A DNA stretch of 64,000 nt. It comes from Thermophagus xiamenensis (GTDB lineage: Bacteria > Bacteroidota > Bacteroidia > Bacteroidales > Marinilabiliaceae). Made by a program: the position numbers and the translations under genes. This document shows, piece after piece, positions 1 to 10,163 of this stretch. The notes under the pieces were generated by a model. That model was not told the origin of the DNA, did not search any database, and saw only the letters and a list, made by a program, of their open reading frames with translations. The first letter of the stretch is position 1. Each line of letters starts with the position of its first letter. The stretch spans positions 62,001 through 126,000 of the forward strand of contig NZ_FONA01000012.1 in assembly GCF_900112795.1 (NCBI RefSeq), in the 5' to 3' direction.

Positions 1-2
1 TT

Positions 3-3000
3 ACCGATACCTCAAGTCCGTTGAGTTGTAGCGCTAGTGCGAGTGCACAGCTGACTATCAATGAAATACCTTCGCTTTCACCTATTCCGGCACAAACTGT
101 ATGTGAAGATGCTGCAAATGCGATTTTCATTGCTGACGATTTGGGTAGCGGTTATTCTTATGAATGGAGTTATAATGGACACGTTATTAGTGGTGAGACA
201 GGTACTTCTCTCACCATTGAAAATTCTAACTTCCCGCCGGTTGGAGATACCTATCCTGTTTCTGTTACAGTTACGAATAATTTAACAGGTTGTTTTACAG
301 TTATAAACACTAATTTGTCTGTTAATTCTCTTCCTACCGTTAATCTTGACGATGCTTCCACTTGTGATGGACAAGACATAACCATAACGGCTACAGCCTC
401 GGGAGGGAGTGGTAATTATGTTAATTATATTTGGTATGATGAATTAGGAAATGTAATTTCCAGTGGTCCTTCGAATGAGTTAACGCTTACCGGCAGTGAT
501 GTTGAGCTTGCCAATAACGGGGCAACTTTTAGTGTTGTTGTTGAAGATGATAATGGTTGTCAAAGTGCACCTGATGATATGACGTTGACAGTCAATGAAA
601 ATCCGACAGTAACCATAAATTCCGGGGAAACGTCAAAGGATATTTGTGGAGGTGCCGAATTGAAGTTGGAAGCTTATGCTACAGGTGGAAGTGGTACATC
701 GTATTCTTATGAATGGCTCTTGCCAAACGGAACTACGATGACCGGTAACGAAATTACGATTCCGTCTGTTTTATTTTCTGAACATAACGGCACTTATTCA
801 GTAACAGTTTCAGATGATGCTACGTCTTGTTCTGCAACTGCTCAAATAGAGGTTAATGTTATAGAAATAACACCTGTACTTGATGCTTCAGCAACAAGTG
901 TTTGCGAAAATGATAAGGAGATAACATTTACTGCATCCGGAGGTGAACAATACGAATTCTTCAGATTTGACAGTCAGGCAGGTACATGGAGTTCAGTACA
1001 AGGACCTGACACTCAAAATATTTTAGTTACGGATGAGCTAAATGATGGCGACCGCGTTTATGTTGAAGTTTATGAAAACGGATGTAGTGCCCTGTCGGAT
1101 ACATTGGATATCACTGTTCATGGATTGCCGGTGATAAACTCTATTACTAACAACAGTCCTCTCTGTGCAGGCAGCTCATTGAATCTGTCTGTTGAAGCAT
1201 CTGGGACAAATCCACTTACATATTTTTGGAGTGGTCCGAACAGTTTCGCAAGTGGTCAGAGGGAACCATCGATAGCTAATATTGCCAAAGAAGATGAAGG
1301 TGAATATGTAGTTGTTGTTACTGATGGAAACGGTTGTAAAATAGATACATCAACAACTGTTGTTGTTAACAGTCTTGTTATTGATACTATTAGTAACACC
1401 GGGCCGGTTTTTGTAGGTGAAGATGTTACTTTGTCGGTTAATGTTTCAGGAGGTATTGAACCATATGAATTTAATTGGGAAGGTCCAAATGGTTTTAGTA
1501 GTAAAGCCGCCGATACGACCATTACCAATGTCTCTATAGCTGACTCAGGGAATTATGTAGTTAACATAATAGACGACATAGGATGTTCCGTTTCTGATAC
1601 TACCCTGGTTGTCGTGCTAGAAAAAGTTGCTGTGCCGGATGTTCGGGTAATGAATTCATCTTATTGTGAGGGAGAATCTGGTGCAGATGTTGAAGTTATT
1701 AACCCTCAAAATGGAGTTACATATGAAATAGTAGATGGTTCGGGAACATCTTATTATTCAGTTGTTTATGATGGCTCTATTCCCGTTATATGGAATGTTG
1801 TGGGTAATGCCCCACCAGCAGGTACCATTTATAGGATTAAGGCTTATCGTGCTGAACTTGTATCTGAATTTGAATTAAGCGATACCTTTACTGTGGTTGA
1901 ATATCCTCTTCCGGAGGTTGATACAATGACTATCAATGGTAAGATTATTCCTGCATCGGGCGATAGTGTTGTTACTCACTGTAATGCCGGTGTCGGATAT
2001 AAAATTGGGTTGAATTCTTGGGGACCGTATGTATATAGATTATACATCGATGGTCAACTTCAAAAAACCAAGACTGGTGACAAAGATCCATTTGAGTTTG
2101 ATGGCTATTATAGTACTATAGGAACTTATACTATAGAAGCCGTAGGAGAAAATGGTTGTGCCAGTTTGATGTTTGGAAGCTTTACCATTGAAGGGGATGA
2201 TTTACAACAATTTGACCTTTCTGCTGAAGATAACGGTGGCTATTGCGAAGATGATGCCGATGGCGTTGAGCTTTACCTTGAAGGTTCTGAAAATGGGGTT
2301 GAATATATTGTCCTTCAGGATGGAACACCAATTGATACTATAACCGGTGACGGCAATCGTTTAGAGTTAGGGAATTACATACAAGTAGGGTCCGACACAA
2401 CTACCTATTCGGTAATAGCATATTCTTCAGTTGGATGTACTTACCCGATGAATGATACAGTTAAGGTTTATAAGGTACCCAAACCTTCAGCTGGAACCCT
2501 TATGGCCATAAACGATAATAACAGTCTTTTGAATGGTAATGAGTACTGCGAGGGTGACTTAGGCGTACGCCTTCAACTTTCCGGTCAGGAAGAAAATATT
2601 ACCTATCGATTGTATCATGATGGTCTTGAGGTTGCCTCACATGTGGGTGATGCTTCCGGAGATGATGTTAATTTTGTTAACAATGCCAATGGTTCGGAAT
2701 GGTTTAGGGATGCCGGAGATTATTATGTTGTAGCCGAAACCAATGAATTGGGTTGTCAGTCTGATCCCGGTAATATCGTTACAATAACGCCTGTATCCCT
2801 ACCCGAAGATAGACCAATTCTTGGTGAAACCGGTTTCTGTTCCGGGGATTTTACCAATCTATTTATTGAGAATACCCAAAAAGATGTTAGATACAAACTT
2901 ATTGATGTAATTAAAGATTTAATTGTAGACTCGATAGATGGAGGCAACGGCACAACAATAAACTTCCCGGTAGCTGATTCTTCTTCTTATACTATTTTAG

Positions 3001-5732
3001 CTACCAATATTTTAACAGGTTGTCAGAGGTATTTTGAAGATACCGTGAAGGTGGTTGAATATGACACACCTGATGCTACATTGAATGTTGAAGTAGATAT
3101 TGTATCTGTTACAGGCGATGCATGTGGAAGTGAAAAAGCTGTTGTTTCTATAGAGAATCCGGAAGATGGTGTTACATATTATCTATGGAAGGATGGTAAT
3201 TCCACATATAGTAGTAGGGTTACGGTTTCAGTAAGCGGCCTGGCTGAAGTGGCATTCCCCGATTCCATAATGGATAATAATGGCCATTATTACATTATGG
3301 CTGAAAACAGTAACGGGTGTGAAGTGCGGTTGCAAGATAAACCGGATATAAGTACCGATGGTGCCATGACTGTTTATGGTCTGGTGGCTGACGATAACTT
3401 ATGCCAGGGAGATGGGGCAGCTATTATTGAAACCAATGGAAGTGATTTGGGTCCTGTTGTGTATTCGCTTAAATATCGATCAACAGGAGAGGTTTACGAT
3501 GCCATTGTGGGAACGGGTAGTAAGTTAACCTTTTCCCCACCTGTTAGTGCCAACAGTGCTTTTTACCTAGAAGCAAGAGATACTCTTACCGGTTGCCAGG
3601 TGGTAATGGATTCGGTAAATATTCGGTTTAACCCGTTGCCTAAGGCCTTCGAAATGACCGGTTCAGGCTATTACTGTGATTCTGAAGGAGGGGCAGAAAT
3701 TGGTTTGAGTGGTTCGGAATTTAGTGTGCGATATTATCTTATTGAAGAGAATATAGGTTTAACCGATAGTGTTGAGGGTAGATATGATGGTGGTGAAGTG
3801 TCCTTTAATTTGGTTAGCACCGGAGGTACTTATACGGTATATGCCAAGAACATGGATACAGGCTGTACTTCCAGCATGAAAGATAGTGTTAAAGTGCAGT
3901 TTATGAGTTCACCTCAACCACCATCTGTTGATGATGATACCATCTATTTCTGCAGTTCCGAAGCTTATTCTGAGATTATAATTAATAATGCTGAGGCCAA
4001 TGTGACGTATCAATTGACCGATGCTGATAACAATATTGTAATAGAAGAAAAAACTGAAAGTGCAGATGATTTAGTTCTTGGACCTGTCTTTGAAGGTAGC
4101 TATATGATAACCGCTTCATATGATGGCTCATGTTCAGTACCTTTAGCAGATTCGGTAAGAGTAATAGAAGCATTAGAGCCTTTGGTAACCATCCCGGATT
4201 ATGATGCGGTGATATGTTATGGGGATTCGTCATCCGTAAATTATGATATCAGTAGTGATCCTGAGGATTATTTTGAATATATCGTTGTTGATGCAAATGA
4301 TACAACCTTAATTTGGACTGAAGAAGATGCAGTAGAAATTTCAAGTGATTACATAATATGGAAGATTGGAAGGGCAGGCACTTACTATATTGAAATAAGA
4401 AGTGTCGCGAGTGGCTGTTCCGACCAAACAGGTAAAATTCGAATAACTGTTAACGATGAAATTGATGTGCCTTCAATTTCATCGGATACCATCGGCATTT
4501 GTCATTCCGCAACAAATACCTCTTTGGATTTGGCTGGTCAACCCGGCAAAACCGTATTCTATCATTTATATCAGGCCTCAAATTCAGCTGAAAGTATCGA
4601 TTCTATTTATGCTGGTGTTAATACCATTACATTCTCCAATATTTCAGAAGGTGAATATCTGATTAGAAGTCAGGATATTAAAACCGGATGTTATTCTGCC
4701 TTTACGGATACAATTTTTGTACGGCCTTACATAAGCGATGAATTACAAAATGCCTATAAAGGAATTTTTTGGGAGGATTTAGTTAGTGGAATTGATTCCA
4801 TTGAGTATATGAACAACGGAAACCTTACCTTGAATCTCGACATGGAGGTTTTGGATACCATTAGTAAGGATGTTTTTAATGCCTATTGGGTTAACCAAGC
4901 CGAAAATGACGATGTACGGTTTGGGGTAAGTGACGATGGTGAGGTGATTATTTCTAAAGAGGGCGAAGATTATGTCGTATCGGGTGAGTATGCGGATGAA
5001 TGTCCATTATTCCGAATAACAAATAGGTTAAAAATAAGGGAGGATAATTTGTCAGTTGATGATATTTATATCTACTTAAAAGAAGGTGAATTTATTAGTC
5101 ATCAAGATATTAAAGTCTACTATAGTAATATTGATGAAGGGAAATTAAGTTATGAATTCTATATTGATCCTTCTTTAAAAGATATGATGGTTGAAGATGA
5201 AGGAGCCACTATTAAATATTTTACTGGAGATTATACTATAGTTCAGAATAATGATAGTGCATCTTTAACTTTCGAAAAAGGCTTAACATTTTATGGGAAT
5301 AATAGCGATATACAAATTATAGTTAAAAATGTTGAAATTCCATCTCGGATAGATACCGCAAGAGTATACGTTTTTGCCGCAAATAAGGATGTTGATGGAG
5401 ATAAATTGCTATTTATTCCTAATGCTTTCTCTCCCAATGGAGATAATATAAATGATGAATTTATAATAGAAACCAATGATAAAGCTTCTACCGTATCGGC
5501 CTCATTAGAAGTATATAATCGGTGGGGAAATTTAGTTTATCGTTCAAATAATTATGGTGATGAAGGAAAATGGTGGGATGGTAGAGCAAATGTCAGCAAT
5601 ATGGTTACAATTGGTGATGAGCTTCCCAATGGAGTTTACTTTTACATCTATACTGTACGAATAGTCGATGCTGAGGAAAATGAGACACCCATTACGAAAA
5701 AATATCAAGGTTTTGTAGAGTTGCGCCGATAA
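3..5732 (+). CDS. Giant Ig/PKD-repeat surface adhesin, T9SS type B C-terminal domain (5' end outside window)
   Basis: Open from the first complete codon with no upstream stop, so the true start and signal peptide lie outside the window. The visible ~1,900 residues are tandem Ig/PKD-like modules, each with a paired Cys, a YxWxxP/G-type strand and a GTYxVxVxD strand. Around residues 540-1550 they change to another ~80-90-residue repeat that begins with YCEG or YC(D/E)S. The last ~110 residues (FIPNAFSPNGDNINDEF, then VYNRWGNLVY, then LPNGVYFY) match the gliding-motility C-terminal (CHU_C) domain used as a type B sorting signal by the T9SS. The product should therefore be exported and attached outside the cell, like SprB-type adhesins. 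PorP/SprF-like and OmpA-like genes follow within 22-40 bp. The ligand is unknown. Confidence 0.9.
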   Translation, partial: TDTSSPLSCSASASAQLTINEIPSLSPIPAQTVCEDAANAIFIADDLGSGYSYEWSYNGHVISGETGTSLTIENSNFPPVGDTYPVSVTVTNNLTGCFTVINTNLSVNSLPTVNLDDASTCDGQDITITATASGGSGNYVNYIWYDELGNVISSGPSNELTLTGSDVELANNGATFSVVVEDDNGCQSAPDDMTLTVNENPTVTINSGETSKDICGGAELKLEAYATGGSGTSYSYEWLLPNGTTMTGNEITIPSVLFSEHNGTYSVTVSDDATSCSATAQIEVNVIEITPVLDASATSVCENDKEITFTASGGEQYEFFRFDSQAGTWSSVQGPDTQNILVTDELNDGDRVYVEVYENGCSALSDTLDITVHGLPVINSITNNSPLCAGSSLNLSVEASGTNPLTYFWSGPNSFASGQREPSIANIAKEDEGEYVVVVTDGNGCKIDTSTTVVVNSLVIDTISNTGPVFVGEDVTLSVNVSGGIEPYEFNWEGPNGFSSKAADTTITNVSIADSGNYVVNIIDDIGCSVSDTTLVVVLEKVAVPDVRVMNSSYCEGESGADVEVINPQNGVTYEIVDGSGTSYYSVVYDGSIPVIWNVVGNAPPAGTIYRIKAYRAELVSEFELSDTFTVVEYPLPEVDTMTINGKIIPASGDSVVTHCNAGVGYKIGLNSWGPYVYRLYIDGQLQKTKTGDKDPFEFDGYYSTIGTYTIEAVGENGCASLMFGSFTIEGDDLQQFDLSAEDNGGYCEDDADGVELYLEGSENGVEYIVLQDGTPIDTITGDGNRLELGNYIQVGSDTTTYSVIAYSSVGCTYPMNDTVKVYKVPKPSAGTLMAINDNNSLLNGNEYCEGDLGVRLQLSGQEENITYRLYHDGLEVASHVGDASGDDVNFVNNANGSEWFRDAGDYYVVAETNELGCQSDPGNIVTITPVSLPEDRPILGETGFCSGDFTNLFIENTQKDVRYKLIDVIKDLIVDSIDGGNGTTINFPVADSSSYTILATNILTGCQRYFEDTVKVVEYDTPDATLNVEVDIVSVTGDACGSEKAVVSIENPEDGVTYYLWKDGNSTYSSRVTVSVSGLAEVAFPDSIMDNNGHYYIMAENSNGCEVRLQDKPDISTDGAMTVYGLVADDNLCQGDGAAIIETNGSDLGPVVYSLKYRSTGEVYDAIVGTGSKLTFSPPVSANSAFYLEARDTLTGCQVVMDSVNIRFNPLPKAFEMTGSGYYCDSEGGAEIGLSGSEFSVRYYLIEENIGLTDSVEGRYDGGEVSFNLVSTGGTYTVYAKNMDTGCTSSMKDSVKVQFMSSPQPPSVDDDTIYFCSSEAYSEIIINNAEANVTYQLTDADNNIVIEEKTESADDLVLGPVFEGSYMITASYDGSCSVPLADSVRVIEALEPLVTIPDYDAVICYGDSSSVNYDISSDPEDYFEYIVVDANDTTLIWTEEDAVEISSDYIIWKIGRAGTYYIEIRSVASGCSDQTGKIRITVNDEIDVPSISSDTIGICHSATNTSLDLAGQPGKTVFYHLYQASNSAESIDSIYAGVNTITFSNISEGEYLIRSQDIKTGCYSAFTDTIFVRPYISDELQNAYKGIFWEDLVSGIDSIEYMNNGNLTLNLDMEVLDTISKDVFNAYWVNQAENDDVRFGVSDDGEVIISKEGEDYVVSGEYADECPLFRITNRLKIREDNLSVDDIYIYLKEGEFISHQDIKVYYSNIDEGKLSYEFYIDPSLKDMMVEDEGATIKYFTGDYTIVQNNDSASLTFEKGLTFYGNNSDIQIIVKNVEIPSRIDTARVYVFAANKDVDGDKLLFIPNAFSPNGDNINDEFIIETNDKASTVSASLEVYNRWGNLVYRSNNYGDEGKWWDGRANVSNMVTIGDELPNGVYFYIYTVRIVDAEENETPITKKYQGFVELRR

Positions 5733-5753
5733 AAGGGAATTAATCTAAACCCT

Positions 5754-6704
5754 ATGATAATGAATAAGAATTTAAACAGAATAGTAATTATAATCCTGGC
5801 ATTTATTTTAGGGAATTCATTGTTTGCCCAGGACCAATATCAATTCAATCACTATATTGCCAATCAGGGGCTTTTAAATCCTGCCTATAATGGTACGCGG
5901 GATATTATTAGTGGGCTGTTAATTCATAGAAGTCAGTGGTTGGGAATGGAAGGCGCGCCAATGAATCAGGCTTTAAATATTCATAGTCCTATCGAAGAAA
6001 CCAATTTAGGCGTGGGGCTTGTATTGGTTAATGATCACATTGGTTTTAGCAATACTTTTGATGCTTTTGCCGCAGCGTCGTATAAAATTCAATTGGATCG
6101 AAATAGAAGATTTCTTTCTTTGGGTTTGCAAGCCGGTGTTAGTTCACTTGTTTATGACGGAACAAAAGCCGAAATTAGCAATCCTAACGATCCGGTTTTT
6201 GATGGGAAAGAGTCAAAAATGATATTTAATGTTGGGTTTGGCGCCTATTTTTATTCCGAAACCTATTTCGCCGGATTTTCGGTACCCAAAATTTTTAGTA
6301 ATCAGTTTGACGAAGATCCCAACGTATTGGCATTTAAGAATACGCTTGATTTGAAAAATATGCATTCTTATCTTTACGGTGGTTATGTGTTTGAGATGGA
6401 AAAGGTAAAGATCAAACCAACTATGTTATTAAAGTATGTGTATGGAGCACCTTTACAATTGGATATTTCAGGTAACGTTCTGTTTATGGATCGCCTTTGG
6501 CTTGGATTGTCATATAGAACCATTTCAGACATGGTTTTTCTGTGTGAATACGCTATAAATAATCGGTTCACGGTTCGATATTCTTTCGATTATCCAATCA
6601 GTGAGTTGAACCAGTTTAATAATTACGGAACCCATGAGATAAGTTTGCAATTTGATTTTTCGTTTACCGGCAGACCAGGAATGCGTTCCATTCGTTACTT
6701 TTGA
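5754..6704 (+). CDS. PorP/SprF family T9SS outer-membrane protein
   Basis: 316 residues with a signal peptide ending near SLFAQ and the family's N-terminal signature (DQYQFNHYIANQGLLNPAYNGTRD split over residues ~26-50), followed by amphipathic beta-strands of a small outer-membrane barrel. PorP/SprF proteins help secrete or anchor specific T9SS type B cargo, and the gene is commonly found directly downstream of its cargo adhesin, as here (22-bp gap). ATG at 5754 and an in-frame ATG at 5760 are both possible starts; the second gives the more typical signal peptide (MNKNLNRI...). The partner is inferred to be the preceding adhesin. It could instead be the housekeeping PorP, because the next gene is PorE-like. 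Confidence 0.92.
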   Translation: MIMNKNLNRIVIIILAFILGNSLFAQDQYQFNHYIANQGLLNPAYNGTRDIISGLLIHRSQWLGMEGAPMNQALNIHSPIEETNLGVGLVLVNDHIGFSNTFDAFAAASYKIQLDRNRRFLSLGLQAGVSSLVYDGTKAEISNPNDPVFDGKESKMIFNVGFGAYFYSETYFAGFSVPKIFSNQFDEDPNVLAFKNTLDLKNMHSYLYGGYVFEMEKVKIKPTMLLKYVYGAPLQLDISGNVLFMDRLWLGLSYRTISDMVFLCEYAINNRFTVRYSFDYPISELNQFNNYGTHEISLQFDFSFTGRPGMRSIRYF

Positions 6705-6739
6705 TCAGTCCTTTTCTATTATTTGGAAAAATATGCCGT

Positions 6740-8866
6740 ATGAAGCTTAATAAAATTATATCTTTCATAGTTCTTTTTCTAATTTCTGTTTCAATGGTTA
6801 TGGGGCAAAGCCGTACCATTAGAAGAGGCAATAAGTATTTTGAAAACGAAGAATATTATAAAGCCCTTCAATACTATAATCAGGCAAAAAATGCTGGCGA
6901 AGAGCTATCGGTAGATGTTCAAAGAAAAATAGCCCATTGCTATTATTATTTGAATGATATTGAGCGTGCTTTTGTCGCTTTTGAGGAATTAAAAGGCAAC
7001 CTCTTGCCCGAAGATTTGGTTAACTATGCATTGTCTGCCCACAAAAACGGTTTTTATCAGAGGGCCATTGATCTTTATCGGAAAACCAAACAATACAAGG
7101 TGGGGAACCAATCACAAATCAATAAATTGATGGAGGCGTGTGTTTGGGCTCTGGAAAATGATGAATTCAATCCCAATTATTATGTTAACCCTTCAACCCT
7201 TCTTACCTTTGGGCAATCTTTTGGTATTCAGTATTATAAAAACGGTGTTGTTTATTCTTCTTCTTCTGGCGACAAGGATGGTAATCGTAAAGTAGACAGG
7301 TACGGCAAAGAATTTTTGAATCTTTATTATTCCGAATTGGATGAAAATGGCAGAATAGGTGAGAAAAGATTATTTGATGAGAATATGGTTTTTGATTATC
7401 ATGTTGGTGCCATTTCTTTTACATCCGATCAAAAAACCATGTACTATACCCGGTCGGTAAGAATACCCGGAGGACAAAGCAGAATCAAAATCTTTTCTGT
7501 AGAATTTGATGGGGAACATTGGGTGAATGAAAAGGTGTTACCAATTAACAGTAATGATTATGATTGTGCATATCCAGCAGTAACTCCAGATGATCGTTAC
7601 CTTGTTTTTGCTTCCAATATGAAAGGTGGTTATGGCGGAACCGACTTATATATTGCAGAGCGGTATGAAGATGGGCGCTTCGGGCAACCTAAAAATCTGG
7701 GACCACAAATTAATACTTTCGGAGATGAGCGTTTCCCCTTTGTAAGTAAAGATTATGTTCTGTATTATAGCAGTGACGGTATGAAAGGTTTTGGAGGGCT
7801 GGATATATTTAAAGCAGAGAAAACTGGAGAAGCCAAGTGGAGCAATCCGCAAAACATGATGAAACCTTTTAATTCTAACAAGGATGATTTTGGTTATGTG
7901 ATTGATCCCAATAACCCTGACCGAGGATTTTTGTCATCTAATCGGATTAGTAGTGGTGAGGATGTTATATTTTATGTGGAACCGCGAAACCTTGATAATG
8001 AAAACCAAAATGCTAGTGACGAGGAAATGCTTCCGATGGGTGGTTTGTTGTATGATGAAAATGGTTTGGTAGAAGTTGAAGAGATGCCAATGGGTGGCCT
8101 TGATGTGCCGGAATCAACGCCAGAAGCGGTTTCGGAACCTGTTCCTGAAACGGATCCTCAACCCGAGCCTGTAACCGAACCTGTGCCTGATTTATCTGCT
8201 TTTCCCGATGCCTTTGCTACTAAAATATTGAGTACTTTTAACGGTGATGCAATAGAAAATGCATCGGTTATAGTTAAAGATTACAATTCCGGCCAAACCG
8301 TGGTTGAAGGAATGACAGACCAAAATGGAAGAGTTCATTTATTATTGCCCGATAAGTATAGAAAAGAAGGGCAGGCTTTTGAAATATCCATTAGTAAGGA
8401 GCACGAGTATAAAAGCAAAAACATGATTGTGGATATTATGGAGCTTGAGCAAATATCCAATAATGGCATTTCCCTGACTCCGGTTTTCGATGATGTGGTG
8501 CTGGATGATATTGGAACTATGGTCATTCCTTACATAGGTGAGAATATCACCGATGAAGGATTAAAAGTACTGGACAAACTTGCGGCCTATCTCTTGAATA
8601 ATCCTAATGTGGTTGTAAAATTGAATTCGCATACTGAAGCTCGTGGTAATAAGTATAACAATTTGTTGATTTCGCAAAAAGTAGCCGAAAAAGCTAAAGA
8701 ATATCTCATGGACCATGGAGTTGGGGATGTTAATGTTATCCCCAGGGGTTATGGAGAAAGATATTTGGTTAATAAATGTTTCCGTGGGAAAGTATGTAGT
8801 GACAGTGAACATTTGAAAAACCGGAGAATTGAAGTCGTTGTTTGGAAAATGTTGGGTAAAAACTAA
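6740..8866 (+). CDS. PorE-like OmpA-family lipid/peptidoglycan-associated T9SS protein (TPR + beta-propeller + CRD + OmpA)
   Basis: I place the start at ATG 6740, which gives a clean signal peptide (MKLNKIISFIVLFLISVSMV). An upstream in-frame TTG overlaps the previous stop and adds 13 unlikely residues. Domains in order: TPR-like helices (~25-150), PD40-type beta-propeller repeats (~160-420, with VTPDDRYLVFASN and YYSSDGMKGFGGLDIF), an acidic Pro/Glu linker (~450-490), a carboxypeptidase-regulatory-like beta domain (~495-590), and an OmpA-like peptidoglycan-binding domain ending NRRIEVVVWK. This order matches PorE of Porphyromonas gingivalis and related proteins next to SprF genes. It probably anchors the secretion or adhesin complex to peptidoglycan. 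The usual HTD of OmpA domains reads HTE here. Confidence 0.88.
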   Translation: MKLNKIISFIVLFLISVSMVMGQSRTIRRGNKYFENEEYYKALQYYNQAKNAGEELSVDVQRKIAHCYYYLNDIERAFVAFEELKGNLLPEDLVNYALSAHKNGFYQRAIDLYRKTKQYKVGNQSQINKLMEACVWALENDEFNPNYYVNPSTLLTFGQSFGIQYYKNGVVYSSSSGDKDGNRKVDRYGKEFLNLYYSELDENGRIGEKRLFDENMVFDYHVGAISFTSDQKTMYYTRSVRIPGGQSRIKIFSVEFDGEHWVNEKVLPINSNDYDCAYPAVTPDDRYLVFASNMKGGYGGTDLYIAERYEDGRFGQPKNLGPQINTFGDERFPFVSKDYVLYYSSDGMKGFGGLDIFKAEKTGEAKWSNPQNMMKPFNSNKDDFGYVIDPNNPDRGFLSSNRISSGEDVIFYVEPRNLDNENQNASDEEMLPMGGLLYDENGLVEVEEMPMGGLDVPESTPEAVSEPVPETDPQPEPVTEPVPDLSAFPDAFATKILSTFNGDAIENASVIVKDYNSGQTVVEGMTDQNGRVHLLLPDKYRKEGQAFEISISKEHEYKSKNMIVDIMELEQISNNGISLTPVFDDVVLDDIGTMVIPYIGENITDEGLKVLDKLAAYLLNNPNVVVKLNSHTEARGNKYNNLLISQKVAEKAKEYLMDHGVGDVNVIPRGYGERYLVNKCFRGKVCSDSEHLKNRRIEVVVWKMLGKN

Positions 8867-8893
8867 AGTGAATAGTATCTAGAAGGATAAATC

Positions 8894-9523
8894 ATGGTTA
8901 AATTAATTCAATATTTTTCTGTAGCATTGTTTTTGTTGGTTCAGCCATACGTTGTTCGAGCTAAAGCAGATAAATTGGCAAATTTGCGTTCATCCAAAAA
9001 AATAGTAGCAGTAAGTGATATTTCCGAGCCATATTTTGCCATTCAAATTTTGGCACTGGAGAAACCGCCTCAGAATCCTTCATTTTTTAAGAATATTGAA
9101 AAGGCATACGAATATCGATGTTCCGATGGTTATGTACGTTATACAGTAGGACAGTTTAATACAAAGGAAGAAGCATTGCAAAACATATCTAGAATTAAAG
9201 CCTTAGGATATGTAGAATGTTTCGTTGTAGATATTCGCCATTTTCGGTTAAAAAATAGTGAAACAGCTTCGACCTTTGTGCCCGATGGACAAACTCTTTA
9301 TACCATACAGCTGGCAGCCTACCGGTATCCGGTTTATACTTCAGAATTTAAAGAATTTGATGAAGTTATGGAATTCTATATGGATGATAGAATTTATCGT
9401 TATACGGTAGGAGCCTATAAGGGTGATGAAGCGCTTCAACAGCTTAAAAAGGTGAAAGATATGGGGTATCAACATGCCTATTTGGTGCCATTGGAAAAAT
9501 ATAAACCATATAGGATTGAATAG
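8894..9523 (+). CDS. Periplasmic protein with two SPOR-like domains
   Basis: 209 residues. An N-terminal hydrophobic signal (residues ~3-23) is followed by two related ~70-residue modules: YFAIQILALEK...YRYTVGQFNTKEEALQ and YTIQLAAYRYP...YRYTVGAYKGDEALQQ, with the Y-TVG and AL-x-x-(I/V)K features of SPOR folds. SPOR domains bind denuded septal peptidoglycan glycan strands. The gene starts 27 bp after the PorE-like gene, so it is probably the last gene of the same transcript and may work with it at the cell wall. No catalytic domain is visible. The call rests on motif pattern only. Confidence 0.75.
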   Translation: MVKLIQYFSVALFLLVQPYVVRAKADKLANLRSSKKIVAVSDISEPYFAIQILALEKPPQNPSFFKNIEKAYEYRCSDGYVRYTVGQFNTKEEALQNISRIKALGYVECFVVDIRHFRLKNSETASTFVPDGQTLYTIQLAAYRYPVYTSEFKEFDEVMEFYMDDRIYRYTVGAYKGDEALQQLKKVKDMGYQHAYLVPLEKYKPYRIE

Positions 9524-9594
9524 ATCTTTTGTTTGAAAATTAATTTAATTGCTTTTAAATTGTAAGGGTTTACATTGATTTTAGTCCAACATTG

Positions 9595-9720
9595 GATTCA
9601 TCAGTATAAAATTTACTTTAGTCATTGGTCTGATGGAACTCCCATGAACAGCAGTTTATAGAGGTTCTTGTCGTGGCAACCATAAGTTGGCCACATTCGT
9701 TTCATTGTCCTATTAATATT
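9595..9720 (-). repeat. Degenerate copy of the dispersed intergenic repeat (copy A)
   Basis: Read on the minus strand this stretch follows the same order as part of the repeat at 26395-26505: a GTTTCAT equivalent, a gap, GGAACTC...CATG, CTGATGGAACTC and TATAAAATTTACTT. It is diverged but collinear, and it lies between the SPOR gene and rnpB, where it may overlap the rnpB promoter. A possible -7 box on the plus strand (TATTTTTG, 9717-9724) sits at its edge. Confidence 0.5.
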
Positions 9721-9781
9721 TTTGATTAGGTTTGGAGGTATTTGTCAAGAAAATTGATGCTTTAAAATAGCTAAAATAGTC

Positions 9782-10155
9782 AAAAACAGCAAGCCGGCCT
9801 GTCGCTCCGAAAGGGGAGGAAAGTCCGGACAACGCAGAGCGCCGCGCTTCCTAACGGGAAGATGGTCGTGAGACCATGAAGGTGTAACAGAAAATAACCG
9901 CCTACGGGCAAGGGTGAAAAGGTGGGGTAAGAGCCCACCGGTTCGGATGGTGACATCCGAAGCCGTACACCCCGCGGGTTGCAAGACCATGTATATCCCG
10001 GTTCCTTTTAGGTACGGGGTTGCTCGCTCCGGTTCCTTAGGTTGGAAGCCGGGAAGGGTAGGTCGCTTAAGGGGACAGGTGACTGTCTTCTCAGATAAAT
10101 GACAGGCATCCTGGCAACAGGATACAGAATCCGGCTTACAGGTTTGCTGTTTTTA
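9782..10155 (+). ncRNA. rnpB: RNase P RNA (bacterial type A-like)
   Basis: The catalytic RNA of RNase P, which trims tRNA 5' leaders. The universal core is present: GAGGAAAGTCCGGAC at 9817-9831 (5' half of P4 and CR-I), the AGGGTGAAA segment near 9910, and the 3' signature CAGAATCCGGCTTACAG near 10125-10141. The ends pair as helix P1 (AAACAGCA near 9784 with TGCTGTTT near 10145-10152), which sets the borders. The final T-rich run after P1 may double as a terminator, only 9 bp before the next gene. Apparent short ORFs inside are explained by the RNA. Confidence 0.95.
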
Positions 10156-10163
10156 ATTTTTCT

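Noticed and set aside
6701-6739. TTG start of the PorE-like gene at 6701
   Set aside because: It overlaps the preceding stop and puts 13 residues before a clean signal peptide that begins at ATG 6740.
9745-10102. Two short protein frames near 9745-9990 (-) and 9914-10102 (+)
   Set aside because: Both fall within RNase P RNA, whose conserved core and end pairing explain the sequence.
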